From Streptococcus cristatus (lineage in GTDB: Bacteria > Bacillota > Bacilli > Lactobacillales > Streptococcaceae), in NCBI RefSeq assembly GCF_003943465.1, contig NZ_RJPR01000002.1, forward strand, positions 29,490 to 72,663: 43,174 nt of DNA, in the 5' to 3' direction. Positions 8,976 through 18,342 of this stretch are shown here, one piece after another. Position 1 is the first letter of the stretch, and each line of letters opens with the position of its first letter. Below the pieces are notes generated by a model that did no database searches, was not told where the DNA came from, and saw only the letters and a program-made list of their open reading frames with translations. The translations under genes were made by a program, and so were the position numbers.

Positions 8976-9890
8976 TCATTTTCCAAAAATGTCCTTTGCA
9001 TATAAGAAGGTGACATAAAGTACGACAAACAAGGCTATTAAGACCTCAAAAGCAAGCAAAATTTGCCCTGCTAGACCGAAATTTAGTATATTTAAAGACT
9101 GCTTCAAGGCTACAGCCGAAATAACCAAGGGGAAGGTAAAGGCCGAAAATCCTGCTGAAAAAGGACGATTGATCAAACGAGGCAGTTGCCACAAAATAAA
9201 GGCATAAAAGCATTGACCTGAAATCAAGAGAAAGCTCAACAAGACAGGATTCGGCTGAGAAAAAGTAGCTACATAAGCCGCCGTCATCAAGGAAATAGGC
9301 GCACAAATCGTTGTCGTATTCGGGCGAACATTCTCTACTAAGCCAATTTTATAAGTCTTATAAAGGACGATTGGCAAGACCAAAATAGTCGCTAAAAGCC
9401 CGTACCAAAAGACCAGCTGGCCCAAAGCTAACTGCTGGGGAACTGAAATGGTCAGAGGAGCGACACCAATCCCGACAAATAAGACCGTCCAAGCGGGAAA
9501 GACATTCTCCCACTTGAAAGGAAATACAAAAGCTAGAATATAGTAGACCATCAAGAAAACCAGCCCGCTGAAGCTCAGCCACCACAGCACTTGTGCACTA
9601 ATGCGGGCAAAATTTCCCAAAAAAGTCCAGCTCGTTAAATAAGTCGAAGCCACCATTCCCTGCATGAAAAAAGTCGGGAAGACCGAGGCTACTAGCGCTT
9701 GACCTAGTTGCTCTTTGACTTGCTTGGCATGCGTCAGCATTCCCATCACTAGATGGAGGAAAAACAAGAGTGCCAGACTTGCTAAAAGATAACGTAAGAG
9801 CTGACTAACATCACCGACTAAATTTCCCAAGGCTAGTAGGCCTAGTACCAAGCCCGCCTGAACTAAGAATGGCTCTTTTCTCTTTATCAT
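8976..9890 (-). CDS. TDT/SLAC1-family transporter
   Basis: A 304-residue integral membrane protein with about ten hydrophobic helices and short loops. The pattern, with SVFPTFFMQGMV in the third segment and PFKWENVFPAW in the middle, fits the tellurite-resistance/dicarboxylate transporter (TehA, SLAC1-like) family. Such proteins are anion or dicarboxylate channels; the tellurite phenotype is incidental. It closes a long run beginning at DUF1149 and lies 49 bases after a GNAT gene. The substrate cannot be read from sequence. I see no clear terminator before the LysR promoter. Confidence 0.75.
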   Translation of the reverse strand: MIKRKEPFLVQAGLVLGLLALGNLVGDVSQLLRYLLASLALLFFLHLVMGMLTHAKQVKEQLGQALVASVFPTFFMQGMVASTYLTSWTFLGNFARISAQVLWWLSFSGLVFLMVYYILAFVFPFKWENVFPAWTVLFVGIGVAPLTISVPQQLALGQLVFWYGLLATILVLPIVLYKTYKIGLVENVRPNTTTICAPISLMTAAYVATFSQPNPVLLSFLLISGQCFYAFILWQLPRLINRPFSAGFSAFTFPLVISAVALKQSLNILNFGLAGQILLAFEVLIALFVVLYVTFLYAKDIFGK

Positions 9891-9939
9891 AAACAGATCT
9901 CCTGACCTCCATAGCCCTTTACTCTGAAGGTTAATCTTT

Positions 9940-10800
9940 TTATTTTCTCTTTAAATAAACTGTTTCCGATTTTCGTTTAAAGCCCAATCTTTCATACAGC
10001 CTTAGGGCACCTGTATTTTGAGCTTCTACTACGATTTGACAGACTTGTCCATTTCGGCCAGAAAGGTCATTCAGGATAGACCTGACTAAGTGACTCCCTA
10101 AGCCCTGTCCCTGAAAGGCCTGATCCACAGCTAAGGCGAACAGATGATTACTTCCAAAACTTGTATCCACTGAGCAAGACGCCACAATCTGACCATCTTT
10201 TTTCAGTACATAGAGTAGGCTATCTGGGCTCTCCAGTGCTTGACTGGCATAGTGAAGCGCAGTCTCCATCGGCATTTCAAAAACCTGCGACTGAAAAGCT
10301 GCAATCTCCGCAACCATTTCTTTTTTCCCAAGTAAAACTTCCACGCCTTCTTTGTCTTCTTCAGGTAAAGTTCCTGCAGCCTGCTCCAGCCAGATTTCCG
10401 TTTCTTTCAAATCATAGTCAAACTTCTCAGCAAAGGTCGGATGGTCTGTTAAAAACTTGACTTCACTGATGTATTCAATTTGGGATAAATCGTATTTCTC
10501 TGCAATTTTGGAAAATTCCTGCAAAAGAGCGCTCGCTATACCCTGTCTGCGATAGTCGGGCAAGACATAGACAGATACCTCTGCTTGCCTCGGCTCATCC
10601 GCATATACCGATAAAAAACCAACCGTTTGATGATCTAGATTGGCCAGAAAAAATGCTGGCATATCCCCATCAAAATTATAGGCGTTGTCCAGATAAGGAA
10701 GACGATAAGTCCCATCTGCAACGTGACAGCTTTGAACCAGCTCAAAAAGCTGATCTTTGATTTCCTGACTAGGCTTGCTATAAATCTGTATTTCCATCAT
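9940..10800 (-). CDS. GNAT acetyltransferase with two tandem domains
   Basis: A 286-residue protein in which two GNAT folds can be traced. The first has EVSVYVLPDYRRQGIASALL near residue 75, the second LAVDQAFQGQGLGSHLV near residue 220. Both contain the acetyl-CoA pyrophosphate-binding Q/R-x-x-G-x-G/A loop. Double-GNAT proteins exist in mycothiol synthase and other families, where often only one half is catalytic. The acceptor is unknown. A second ATG three bases inside, at 10797, has the better ribosome-site spacing. The gene lies 46 bases after the ABC-F gene. Confidence 0.8.
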   Translation of the reverse strand: MMEIQIYSKPSQEIKDQLFELVQSCHVADGTYRLPYLDNAYNFDGDMPAFFLANLDHQTVGFLSVYADEPRQAEVSVYVLPDYRRQGIASALLQEFSKIAEKYDLSQIEYISEVKFLTDHPTFAEKFDYDLKETEIWLEQAAGTLPEEDKEGVEVLLGKKEMVAEIAAFQSQVFEMPMETALHYASQALESPDSLLYVLKKDGQIVASCSVDTSFGSNHLFALAVDQAFQGQGLGSHLVRSILNDLSGRNGQVCQIVVEAQNTGALRLYERLGFKRKSETVYLKRK

Positions 10801-10846
10801 TCTCCCTCATAAACCTGTATCCATAACGAAAGTACCACGTACTGTC

Positions 10847-12712
10847 CTACTCCAACTCACTCAGATACTCATAGCGCTCATACTTTCCAAGAAGCTGCTC
10901 ATTCTTGTCATCCAGCTCCTTCTGGAGTTCCGAAAGCTTAGTAAAGTCTGAGCCGTTCTGCTCCATCTCCGTCTCAATGGCGGCGATGCGTGCTTCCAGC
11001 TTCTCGATATCCGCCTCGATGGTCTCCCACTCTTGCTTTTCAAAGTAGCTCATCCGCTTCTTCTGCTCCCGCGCCTTGACGGACTTTTCCTTTTCTTTCT
11101 TTTGGGAAATAGCTGCGCTGGATTGTCTAAATGCCTTTTCATCCAGATAGTCCGTATAGTTGCCAAAGAACTCTCTGACCTGTCCATCCTCAAAAGCTAA
11201 AATCTTGCTGGCTACCTTATCGAGGAAATACCGATCGTGGCTAACTGTAATTACTGGCCCTGCAAAGCCCTGCAGGAAATTTTCTAGAACTGTCAAGGTT
11301 GCAATATCCAAATCATTGGTCGGCTCGTCCAGAAGCAGGACATTGGGCTTTTCTAGTAAAAGCTTGAGCAGATAAAGCCGCTTCTTCTCTCCGCCAGACA
11401 ATTTCTCAATCAAAGTGCCGTGGCTTGAGCGAAGAAAGAGAAACTGCTCCAAGAGCTCAGCAATAGAGGTTGTGCCGCTCCCTGTCTTAACTTCTTCTGC
11501 CACTTCCTGCAAGTAATTGATGACCCGCTTGGACTCATCCAGACCTTCAATACGCTGAGAAAAATAAGCCACTCGAACTGTCTCACCAATTATAACCTGA
11601 CCAGACTGAGGCTGCAACTGACCAGCAATTAGATTGAGCAAAGTAGACTTGCCCACTCCATTATCTCCGACAATGCCCAGTCGATCTTTATTTTGCAGCA
11701 AGAGATTGAAATGCGACAAAATCTGCTTGTCTCCGTATGCAAAATCCACATCTCTAAACTCAATGACCTTCTTCCCAATACGACTGGTTTCAAAGTTCAT
11801 CTCTAAGTCCGTCTGATTGGTCTGACCAGCCAAATCACTTTTAAGGTCATGGAAACGATTGATACGTGCCTGCTGCTTGGTCGCCCGCGCTTGAGGCTGA
11901 CGGCGCATCCAAGACAGTTCCTGCTTGTATAGCTGCTGTTTCTTGTGTAGCAGGGCAGCATCGCGCTCATCCTGCTCAGCCTTGAGCCGAACATAGTCCT
12001 GATAATTGCCCTGATACTCAATCAAGCTCCCGCCGTCTAATTCAAAAATCCGCGTGGAAATATTATCCAAAAAATAGCGGTCGTGAGTGATAAAGAGGAC
12101 GGTCTTCTTTGAATTTTTCAGGAAATTTGTCAGCCATTCAATCGTATCAATGTCCAGATGGTTGGTCGGCTCATCCAACAACAGCAAGTCCGCTTCTGAA
12201 AGTAGGACCTGCGCCAACTGAACCCGCCGGCGTAGACCACCAGAAAGCTGGCTGATTTTTGCTGCCAAATCTGAGATACTGAGCTTGGATAGGACGGTTT
12301 TTACCTGACTCTCAATCTCCCAAGCATGCAGTGAATCCATTTCTGCCATGACCTTGTCCAGACGAGCTTGTTTAGATTCATCATAAGCTGCCATAAGCAG
12401 TTCATATTCTCGAATGAGCTGCATTTCTCGCAAATCACTGGACAAAACAGTATCCAAGACTGTCTTCGCTTCATCGAAGTCTGGTTCCTGAGTCAAGTAA
12501 GAGATTTTATAATCAGATTTTGCTGAAAAGGGATATACATCACCATCAAAGCCTGATTTGCCAGACAAGACATCCAAAAGAGTGGTTTTTCCTGTCCCAT
12601 TGACCCCAATCAGTCCAATCCGATCCAAGTCGTGAATGATAAAAGAAATCTCTTGAAAGACTGTCTTATCCCCGACAGACTTACTCAGCTTTTCAACGAT
12701 AAAGTCACTCAT
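10847..12712 (-). CDS. ABC-F ATPase, Uup-like
   Basis: A 621-residue soluble protein with two ABC cassettes and no membrane domain. Walker A motifs are [11 protein letters not shown] and [11 protein letters not shown]; signatures are [10 protein letters not shown] and LSGGEKKRL; Walker B is [12 protein letters not shown] and [12 protein letters not shown]. The linker is short, and the last ~70 residues form a charged coiled coil, as in Uup and YdiF. ABC-F proteins act on the ribosomal E site; Uup is additionally linked to DNA excision and ribosome assembly. It overlaps the end of cca by four bases (ATGA), so the two are coupled. Confidence 0.88.
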   Translation of the reverse strand: MSDFIVEKLSKSVGDKTVFQEISFIIHDLDRIGLIGVNGTGKTTLLDVLSGKSGFDGDVYPFSAKSDYKISYLTQEPDFDEAKTVLDTVLSSDLREMQLIREYELLMAAYDESKQARLDKVMAEMDSLHAWEIESQVKTVLSKLSISDLAAKISQLSGGLRRRVQLAQVLLSEADLLLLDEPTNHLDIDTIEWLTNFLKNSKKTVLFITHDRYFLDNISTRIFELDGGSLIEYQGNYQDYVRLKAEQDERDAALLHKKQQLYKQELSWMRRQPQARATKQQARINRFHDLKSDLAGQTNQTDLEMNFETSRIGKKVIEFRDVDFAYGDKQILSHFNLLLQNKDRLGIVGDNGVGKSTLLNLIAGQLQPQSGQVIIGETVRVAYFSQRIEGLDESKRVINYLQEVAEEVKTGSGTTSIAELLEQFLFLRSSHGTLIEKLSGGEKKRLYLLKLLLEKPNVLLLDEPTNDLDIATLTVLENFLQGFAGPVITVSHDRYFLDKVASKILAFEDGQVREFFGNYTDYLDEKAFRQSSAAISQKKEKEKSVKAREQKKRMSYFEKQEWETIEADIEKLEARIAAIETEMEQNGSDFTKLSELQKELDDKNEQLLGKYERYEYLSELE

Positions 12713-13914
12713 CCAACTTGCTCCTTAATAAAGTTCATAATCTCTTCCTTGCTATTTGCCAATTCTCCGTCGACAATGGCCAATTCAATTTTAGTCAGGA
12801 TTTGTCCCAATTCTGGCCCGGGTTTAAAGCCATAATCTCGGATCAAATGACTGCCCGTCACCACAATCTCATGTTTGTCATGAATGATCAGAGCAGCATG
12901 TGTTGCCTCAATAACCTCAAACTCAACCGGTAAGCCTGCTGCCTGTCTCAAACTTTCTGCCTGCAGAATCAAATCCAAATCATACTGATAACAATCACGC
13001 TTAGAAAGGCTCCGTTCCTGCCGAATCTCATAAACAGCTACCAGCTGATTCACTCGCTTTTGAAAGTCATTGGACGTCTTCCAATGTTTCAAAAACTTAC
13101 GAACATCTTTTACCTTCAAAGCCAGCAAAAGCGCAGCCCAAGCCTGCTCGGAACTAGAAAATTGAAAATCTCCTGCTAGACGGTCTAATAATTCCTGCAA
13201 AGCTTCTGCTGAATGTTTCATATCAGGAAGAAAGTCGTAGGCAGCAGCTTTAATCAGACTCTCCAAGCCTTTCCGCCAGAAAGGTGCCATCAGGAGTTTG
13301 TCAAACTCGATAAAAATCCGTTCTACCGATATTTTCTCTAGAAGCGGCGCGCAATCTGCCATAGCCTGAAAGGTCAAGTCTTCCAAATCAAAGTCTAAAC
13401 CAGCCTGAAAACGAAAGCCTCGCATGATGCGGAGAGCATCTTCATTGAAACGCTCTGCAGCTACTCCCACTGCCCGCAGAGTGCGATTTTTCATATCTGC
13501 CAAACCGTTAAAGAGGTCTACAATCTCCCCCTCTTGGTTTAAGGCAAGGGCATTGATTGTAAAGTCCCTGCGCTTCAGATCTTCTTCCAAAGAGCGCACA
13601 AAAGAGACCTGACTAGGCCTGCGGTAGTCCACATAGACATCCTCTGTCCGAAAGGTCGTTATCTCGTATTCCCCCTGGCCTTCCAAGACCAGAACCGTTC
13701 CATGCTCAATCCCAACATCGACAGTCCGAGGAAAGATGGTTTTGATTTCCTCGGGATAGGCCGAGCTGGCAATATCCACATCGTGAATCGGCCGATTCAA
13801 CAGAGCATCTCGTACAGAACCGCCGACAAAATACGCCTCAAAACCAGCCTCTTTAATCTTCTCTAATACTGGCAAAGCCTCCTGAAACTCAGAAGGCATC
13901 TTCTCTAATCTCAT
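12709..13914 (-). CDS. cca: CCA tRNA nucleotidyltransferase
   Basis: A 401-residue class II CCA-adding enzyme that builds or repairs the 3' CCA of tRNAs. Visible motifs are GGSVRDALL (motif A start), DVDIAS with the metal-binding D-x-D, the B motif [11 protein letters not shown] and the C/D region [16 protein letters not shown]. Length matches Gram-positive enzymes. It overlaps dapB upstream and the ABC-F gene downstream by four bases each. Confidence 0.96.
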   Translation of the reverse strand: MRLEKMPSEFQEALPVLEKIKEAGFEAYFVGGSVRDALLNRPIHDVDIASSAYPEEIKTIFPRTVDVGIEHGTVLVLEGQGEYEITTFRTEDVYVDYRRPSQVSFVRSLEEDLKRRDFTINALALNQEGEIVDLFNGLADMKNRTLRAVGVAAERFNEDALRIMRGFRFQAGLDFDLEDLTFQAMADCAPLLEKISVERIFIEFDKLLMAPFWRKGLESLIKAAAYDFLPDMKHSAEALQELLDRLAGDFQFSSSEQAWAALLLALKVKDVRKFLKHWKTSNDFQKRVNQLVAVYEIRQERSLSKRDCYQYDLDLILQAESLRQAAGLPVEFEVIEATHAALIIHDKHEIVVTGSHLIRDYGFKPGPELGQILTKIELAIVDGELANSKEEIMNFIKEQVG

Positions 13915-14678
13915 AGTAAATGTTCCAATCCATAGACCAACTCAGAGCGCTTCACTACCTCTTTGATACCCAGATTTACCCCAGTCATAAAGGAAACCCG
14001 GTCATAGGAGTCATGCCGCAAAGTCAGCCCTTCTCCTTGACTACCAAAGATAACTTCCTGATGAGCGACCAAGCCAGGCAAACGCACTGAGTGAATCCGC
14101 ATGCCGTCAAAGGCAGCTCCACGGGCGCCAGCTAACGATTCTTCTTCATCAGCCGCTCCCTGCTGCTTACTCGTCCGAACGTGACTAATTAATTCAGCTG
14201 TTTTGATAGCCGTACCGCTCGGTGCATCTTTCTTGTTGTCATGATGCAGTTCGATAATCTCCACATCTGGAAAATACTTGGCTGCTTGGGCCGCAAACTG
14301 CATAAGCAAAACAGCTCCCAGAGCAAAATTCGGGGCAATCAAACCGCCCAGACGCTTTTGACGCGATAGTTCAGTCAATTCTTCAATCTGCTCAGGCGTG
14401 AAACCAGTCGTTCCGACCACTGGAGCAAACCCATTCTCGAGAGCGAAGCGAGTATTATCATAAGCCACTTTGGGAGTCGTAAAGTCAATCCAGACATCCG
14501 CCTGAAGACCAGCTAGTTCTTCTTTAGCATTGAAAACTGGAACTCCTGCTACTTCCTTTTCATCTGTAAAGGGATCTAGTAGACCGGCCAATACCAACTC
14601 AGGATCTTCTGTTACCATTTTATAGGCTGCTTGTCCCATCTTTCCCTTGAAACCAGCAATAATGACTTTTATACTCAT
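13911..14678 (-). CDS. dapB: 4-hydroxy-tetrahydrodipicolinate reductase
   Basis: A 255-residue NAD(P)H enzyme of lysine biosynthesis. The N-terminal Rossmann loop is [10 protein letters not shown]; the substrate and catalytic motif is [15 protein letters not shown], with the HH pair and Lys of the family. It gives tetrahydrodipicolinate for lysine and for the peptidoglycan stem peptide. The position degV-dapB-cca is common in streptococci. Its ATG at 14678 is preceded by GAGAGG. Confidence 0.96.
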   Translation of the reverse strand: MSIKVIIAGFKGKMGQAAYKMVTEDPELVLAGLLDPFTDEKEVAGVPVFNAKEELAGLQADVWIDFTTPKVAYDNTRFALENGFAPVVGTTGFTPEQIEELTELSRQKRLGGLIAPNFALGAVLLMQFAAQAAKYFPDVEIIELHHDNKKDAPSGTAIKTAELISHVRTSKQQGAADEEESLAGARGAAFDGMRIHSVRLPGLVAHQEVIFGSQGEGLTLRHDSYDRVSFMTGVNLGIKEVVKRSELVYGLEHLL

Positions 14679-14720
14679 CTAGAACCTCTCTCTATTCTTG
14701 ACTAACCGCTCTGCAAAACT

Positions 14721-15572
14721 CTAGACCAGCGGAATGTAGGCCAAAGCGATACTACCCTCGCCCAAGTGAGTTCCAATCACACTACCGAAGGTAGCCAGAG
14801 GAATATCGTCCGCTATGCCAGCCTCTATCAGCTGCTGGCGTAAGCTTTCCGCCTTCTCTTCAGCATTCCCGTGAATCACCATGACTTGATAGGAAGCAGA
14901 GGCAGTTTTTTCCTCCACCACTTCAATCAATCTCTTAATCGCTTTCTTTTCTGTCCGAATCTTTTCAAAAACTTCAATGACACCTGCATCGTTAAAATAC
15001 AGAATCGGCTTGATACTTAGGAGATTTCCCAAAATAGCTGCGCCATTGGACAAGCGACCGCCCTTAACCAGATGATTGAGATCGTCAACCATGATAAAGG
15101 CACTGGTTCCATCAATTTGTCTCTGAATCTTGAGAAAAATCTCTTCAAAATCCTGTCCTTCCGCAGCCCAAGTCAAAGCATTTTCGACCATGAGCCCCAG
15201 CGGAGCACTAGTGATTTTTGAATCAGGGAAGGCGATTTTCAAGTCAGGAAACTCGTCCTTGAGATACTGGATATTTTGATAAAATCCTGAAATCCCACTG
15301 GATAAAAAGAGCCCCAGCACATGCGTGTAATCCTCGCTAGCAAGACGCGTCAACGTCTCCTCTAACTCTGCCACACTAGGCTGACTTGTCTTTGGCAAAT
15401 CATCTGCAGCAGCCATTTTTTCATAAAAGTCACTGGCTGTCAGATTTTTTCCTTCCACATAAGTCTCTCCAGCAATCACTACTGGAATATCGAGAACAAA
15501 AAGATGGTCATTTCCACGAAGGCTATCCGGTAAAAAAGCGGACGAATCCGTTATAACCGCTAATTTCATCAT
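14721..15572 (-). CDS. DegV-family fatty acid-binding protein
   Basis: A 283-residue two-domain DegV protein. The start [15 protein letters not shown], the segment [14 protein letters not shown] and the core [13 protein letters not shown] are diagnostic. DegV proteins (FakB) bind a single fatty acid; with the kinase FakA they feed exogenous fatty acids into phospholipid synthesis. FakA is not in the window. The start overlaps the stop codon of the DUF1149 gene (TAATG). M1 at 15572 and M2 at 15569 are both possible. Confidence 0.9.
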   Translation of the reverse strand: MMKLAVITDSSAFLPDSLRGNDHLFVLDIPVVIAGETYVEGKNLTASDFYEKMAAADDLPKTSQPSVAELEETLTRLASEDYTHVLGLFLSSGISGFYQNIQYLKDEFPDLKIAFPDSKITSAPLGLMVENALTWAAEGQDFEEIFLKIQRQIDGTSAFIMVDDLNHLVKGGRLSNGAAILGNLLSIKPILYFNDAGVIEVFEKIRTEKKAIKRLIEVVEEKTASASYQVMVIHGNAEEKAESLRQQLIEAGIADDIPLATFGSVIGTHLGEGSIALAYIPLV

Positions 15573-15946
15573 TAGAACTCCAAATTAATACCTGGTAAAT
15601 CTAGCGCAATCTCAGTTACTTCATAAGTCAAGCGATTGAGCATAGTCAAGCAAGGACGCGCCAATTCTTCCACTTCTTCATGCTCAAACTCACTAGGTTC
15701 CTGCACCAAACGTCCTTGAATATGATTTGTCTGTGTAATCGTTCCACTAATTACAAAACGATCAAACACAATCATGAAAGTCAAAATCACAATCATGGAT
15801 GTTGAATTCTTTTCTTCATTTCTTTCAATCAGCTGAAAATTCACGTCAACTTTTGTTTCAGGTGTTCCATTTTCTTTTTCCCATTCAAAATTGCGTGCAT
15901 CAAAATGATATTGGCTGACAAATTCTTGTTCACGTTGTAATTCCAT
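15572..15946 (-). CDS. DUF1149 family protein
   Basis: A 124-residue cytoplasmic protein of the streptococcal and lactococcal DUF1149 family. It starts [20 protein letters not shown] and has a central beta-rich part with [16 protein letters not shown]. The frame extends to 16030, but the ATG at 15946 follows AGGAGA at eight bases and lies just after a promoter, so the longer form is rejected. Function is unknown; the fold may resemble SecB-like chaperones, which is a weak inference. It heads the degV-dapB-cca run. Confidence 0.85.
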   Translation of the reverse strand: MELQREQEFVSQYHFDARNFEWEKENGTPETKVDVNFQLIERNEEKNSTSMIVILTFMIVFDRFVISGTITQTNHIQGRLVQEPSEFEHEEVEELARPCLTMLNRLTYEVTEIALDLPGINLEF

Positions 15947-15976
15947 TACTATTCTCCTAAAAATATACGATAGTCC

Positions 15977-15985
15977 ATTATAACA
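15977..15985 (-). promoter_or_regulatory. extended -10 promoter of the DUF1149-degV-dapB-cca operon
   Basis: TG-T-TATAAT on the minus strand with TATAAT at 15982-15977, 30 bases before the chosen ATG. It lies inside the longer open frame, supporting the shorter protein start. Confidence 0.6.
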
Positions 15986-16176
15986 TAATTTAAGGAAAGT
16001 TTCTATGTAAAAAAGGAGCCTACCCAACAAATAGATAAAAAACTTCTCCTAACATTGCACAAGTGTAAGCAAATCTTTAATTTAGCATTTTTAAATAAGT
16101 TTTATTGCGCAAGACTTCAATTCAAGAAAGATTATAACTACCTTAGATGGATGTGCTCAAGTAACTACTTGTAATT

Positions 16177-16486
16177 GATTTTGGCGCTATTCCAGACTGG
16201 TTCGAAACGGACTTATAGTTATTGCCATGGGTATACTACAACATAGCTAAGGATCTCTTTCTTTCTGCTTAAATTGTCCTCGATCGCTTTCACATGTACA
16301 ACACCTAAATCAGACTATGGACTGCCTTCACATCCAAATCATGAAACAATTTGATCAAAAATCTCGCGATTACAAGACAATAAAACGATGCTGGAAATTC
16401 ATCCAACAAGATAGTCAAAAACTAAGGAATAAACGTTTTTATCGCCCATCCTTTCCTATGTATTGATCAATAAAGAAATCAATGTT
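16177..16486 (+). pseudogene. dead ISL3-family transposase fragment
   Basis: On the plus strand a broken transposase of the ISL3 (IS1167-like) family can be followed. One frame gives AKDLFLSA-stop-IVLDRFHM. A one-base deletion then shifts to HLNQTMDCLHIQIMKQFD, QKSRDYKTIKRCWKFIQQDS and QKLRNKRFYRPSFPMY-stop. The DRFH block holds the second DDE-type acidic residue of the family. N- and C-terminal parts and recognisable end repeats are missing, so the element is immobile. The rest of 15986-16622 holds only the terminator at 16521 and no gene I can support. Confidence 0.8.
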
Positions 16487-16520
16487 AACTAACATCACCC
16501 AGCTACAAGTTAACAAAAAA

Positions 16521-16563
16521 GCAAAAAGCCTTAGTTCTGTATTGTACAAAACCAAGACTTTTT
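16521..16563 (-). terminator. terminator of the VWA surface-protein gene
   Basis: Long imperfect stem AAAAAGCCTTAGTTCTGTA / TACAAAACCAAGACTTTTT with a TTG loop, followed on the minus strand by GCTTTTTTG. It lies 60 bases after the stop codon at 16623. Confidence 0.75.
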
Positions 16564-16622
16564 CTCACATGACTTATATCACTTTCGAAAAGCAAGTAAA
16601 ACTTACTTTATCCATGACTCTA

Positions 16623-18014
16623 TTAGTCTTTTTTCTTAGCACCAATAGTCAATCCTGAAGCTACTGCAACTAATGCTACTCCAACTACAGCCAAACCTGA
16701 AGAAACTTGCTCCCCAGTTTTTGGTAATTCAGCCACCTTATTAGAAATTGATGTAGTATGATAAACTGGCTTCGTACTTCCAATAGGTTTCGCTACTGTA
16801 GGAGCTGGAGCTTTTTGCTTAAGTACGACATGTGCTTCTGCCAAGAAGTCATATTTCTCTGTCACAATGCGGTAAACACGTCCTTCTTGGACAGTCTTAA
16901 CAACATGATTTGTAAAATCACGATTTAAAAGACTAGAAAATTCTTGACGGATATCAAGGTAAAGACCTTTTGTTCCTTCAACTAGAGGTTTAAAAGTCGT
17001 TTTTTCGTATTCTACACCCACAACCGACAGGGAAATATCAGCCGCTTTAAGAGCTTTCAGAGTTTCTTCTACTGTTGGAATACCTGGAGTACTGAAATCA
17101 ATACTTTCATCAGTAATCAAGAAAGCAAAACGACGATTATTAGAAGCTGTAGACCAATCGTAATCTTTTGAAGTTGCAATATGATGAAGAGGGGCTGTAG
17201 GCTCTTCTGTTCCACCGCCTGTTTGAATAGATCTAAGAGCCTTAATATACTCTTCTACATTCTTAGTGAATTTAGACCCATTAAAATCGAAATATTGAAC
17301 ATCCTTAGCAGACTCATACGCGATTAAGCCAAGACGAGCATCAACCTTTTTACTAGCCAAATCACGGACAAAAGCCTCAATATTTTGCATAACATTCTGA
17401 ATAGATGAACCCATTGAACCTGACTTATCAATAGTAAAAACGATGTCAGCAGAACCAGACGATTGCTTCGTAATTGTCACATCTGCTTCTTTCATCACTT
17501 TTTCAAATGTTGTCTTCTTGATGGTCTGAGTAACATCAGCTACATACTCATCCGTATCAACATGATCGGTAACTGTCTTTGATGTAGCAACTGGCGCTTT
17601 TTCTCCAACAGCAGTTCCTTTAGCAGCTACACTAGTTGTCTCAACACTCACAGAAGCCTCTGCTTTAGCAACAGCTTCTGTACCAGCTTCATTTTCTTTC
17701 GTATCCACTTTGACATCAGTAGAAGTAGTAGATACTTTCACTACATCACCAGGTTTAGCCTTATCAATTGGCACTACTGGAGTATTAACCTTTTCTTGAA
17801 TCTCTTTGGCTGTCTCAGAAAGTTGTTGATTAGCCTGAGTTGTTTTAGCAGCAAGTTCATTTGAGCTTACTTGAGCTAGCTCATTAGCAGCTTGACTTGG
17901 CTTATTTACCTCATCAGCATCAGCTTGTGTAACTGCTGTAAAAACAGATGCTAGGGCAACTGAAAATAAAACAGATTTGCATTTCCAAAATAAAGAACGC
18001 TTCTTATTTTTCAT
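16623..18014 (-). CDS. LPKTG cell wall-anchored VWA-domain surface protein
   Basis: A 463-residue secreted protein. A signal peptide (KKRSLFWKCKSVLFSVALAS) ends near residue 32. An Ala/Glu/Thr-rich, probably helical or extended stalk covers 35-180. A von Willebrand A domain starts near 188 with the MIDAS motif DKSGS (Asp196, Ser198, Ser200). A Pro/Ala linker leads to LPKTG at 430-434, a hydrophobic span and a KKKD tail. Sortase A should link it to peptidoglycan. VWA domains bind proteins such as matrix or platelet receptors through a metal ion, so an adhesin role is likely. It is short for such adhesins and has no repeats. It is monocistronic with its own consensus promoter. Confidence 0.88.
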   Translation of the reverse strand: MKNKKRSLFWKCKSVLFSVALASVFTAVTQADADEVNKPSQAANELAQVSSNELAAKTTQANQQLSETAKEIQEKVNTPVVPIDKAKPGDVVKVSTTSTDVKVDTKENEAGTEAVAKAEASVSVETTSVAAKGTAVGEKAPVATSKTVTDHVDTDEYVADVTQTIKKTTFEKVMKEADVTITKQSSGSADIVFTIDKSGSMGSSIQNVMQNIEAFVRDLASKKVDARLGLIAYESAKDVQYFDFNGSKFTKNVEEYIKALRSIQTGGGTEEPTAPLHHIATSKDYDWSTASNNRRFAFLITDESIDFSTPGIPTVEETLKALKAADISLSVVGVEYEKTTFKPLVEGTKGLYLDIRQEFSSLLNRDFTNHVVKTVQEGRVYRIVTEKYDFLAEAHVVLKQKAPAPTVAKPIGSTKPVYHTTSISNKVAELPKTGEQVSSGLAVVGVALVAVASGLTIGAKKKD

Positions 18015-18044
18015 AAGTATTCTCCTTTAATAAATTTTGACTAT

Positions 18045-18073
18045 ATTATATCAATATCAAGGGGATTTGTCAA
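18045..18073 (-). promoter_or_regulatory. consensus promoter of the VWA surface-protein gene
   Basis: TTGACA (18073-18068) and TATAAT (18050-18045) are spaced exactly 17 bases. This is the best sigma-A promoter in the window. AAAGGAGA precedes the ATG at 18014. Confidence 0.88.
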
Positions 18074-18190
18074 ATATGATCTAATGTTCGGAACAACTTG
18101 CTATATTTACTAAAATCAGATTCTAGATTCTCTTTGATAACAAATTCAATTCTTGAAATTATTTTCAAAACATGGTATAGATATTAATCC

Positions 18191-18209
18191 AAAGAACGCT
18201 TCTTATTTT
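18191..18209. repeat. second copy of a 19-base sequence from the VWA gene start
   Basis: AAAGAACGCTTCTTATTTT occurs here and again at 17992-18010, where it encodes the first residues (NKKRSL) of the surface protein. On the minus strand the copy here reads NKKRSLD-stop without a usable start codon. It looks like a scar of an older gene start or a local duplication about 199 bases apart. The remainder of 18074-18300 shows no gene. Confidence 0.6.
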
Positions 18210-18301
18210 ATTTCTGTAAGTAAAGTTTTTATCAAGATTTCATTTCCTTTTATTTCACCTAACAATGAGACCTCTGCCTATCAAGATTCTAGAAGATGCA
18301 A

Positions 18302-18332
18302 AAAGAATCTTGATAAAGCATCAAGATTCTTT
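18302..18332 (-). terminator. terminator of the fructose operon
   Basis: Minus-strand arms AAAGAATCTTGAT (18332-18320) and ATCAAGATTCTTTT (18314-18301) pair over 12-13 bases around a five-base loop and run into TTTTTG. A third copy, TATCAAGATTCT (18279-18290), can pair equally well with the middle arm, so two exclusive hairpins are possible. Confidence 0.8.
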
Positions 18333-18342
18333 CGCATATGTT

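Noticed and set aside
8976..9890. Tellurite resistance determinant
   Set aside because: TehA-like proteins are anion channels by structure; no tehB is present and resistance cannot be inferred.
15947..16030. Longer start for the DUF1149 protein
   Set aside because: The extension contains the promoter, and the inner ATG has the proper ribosome site.
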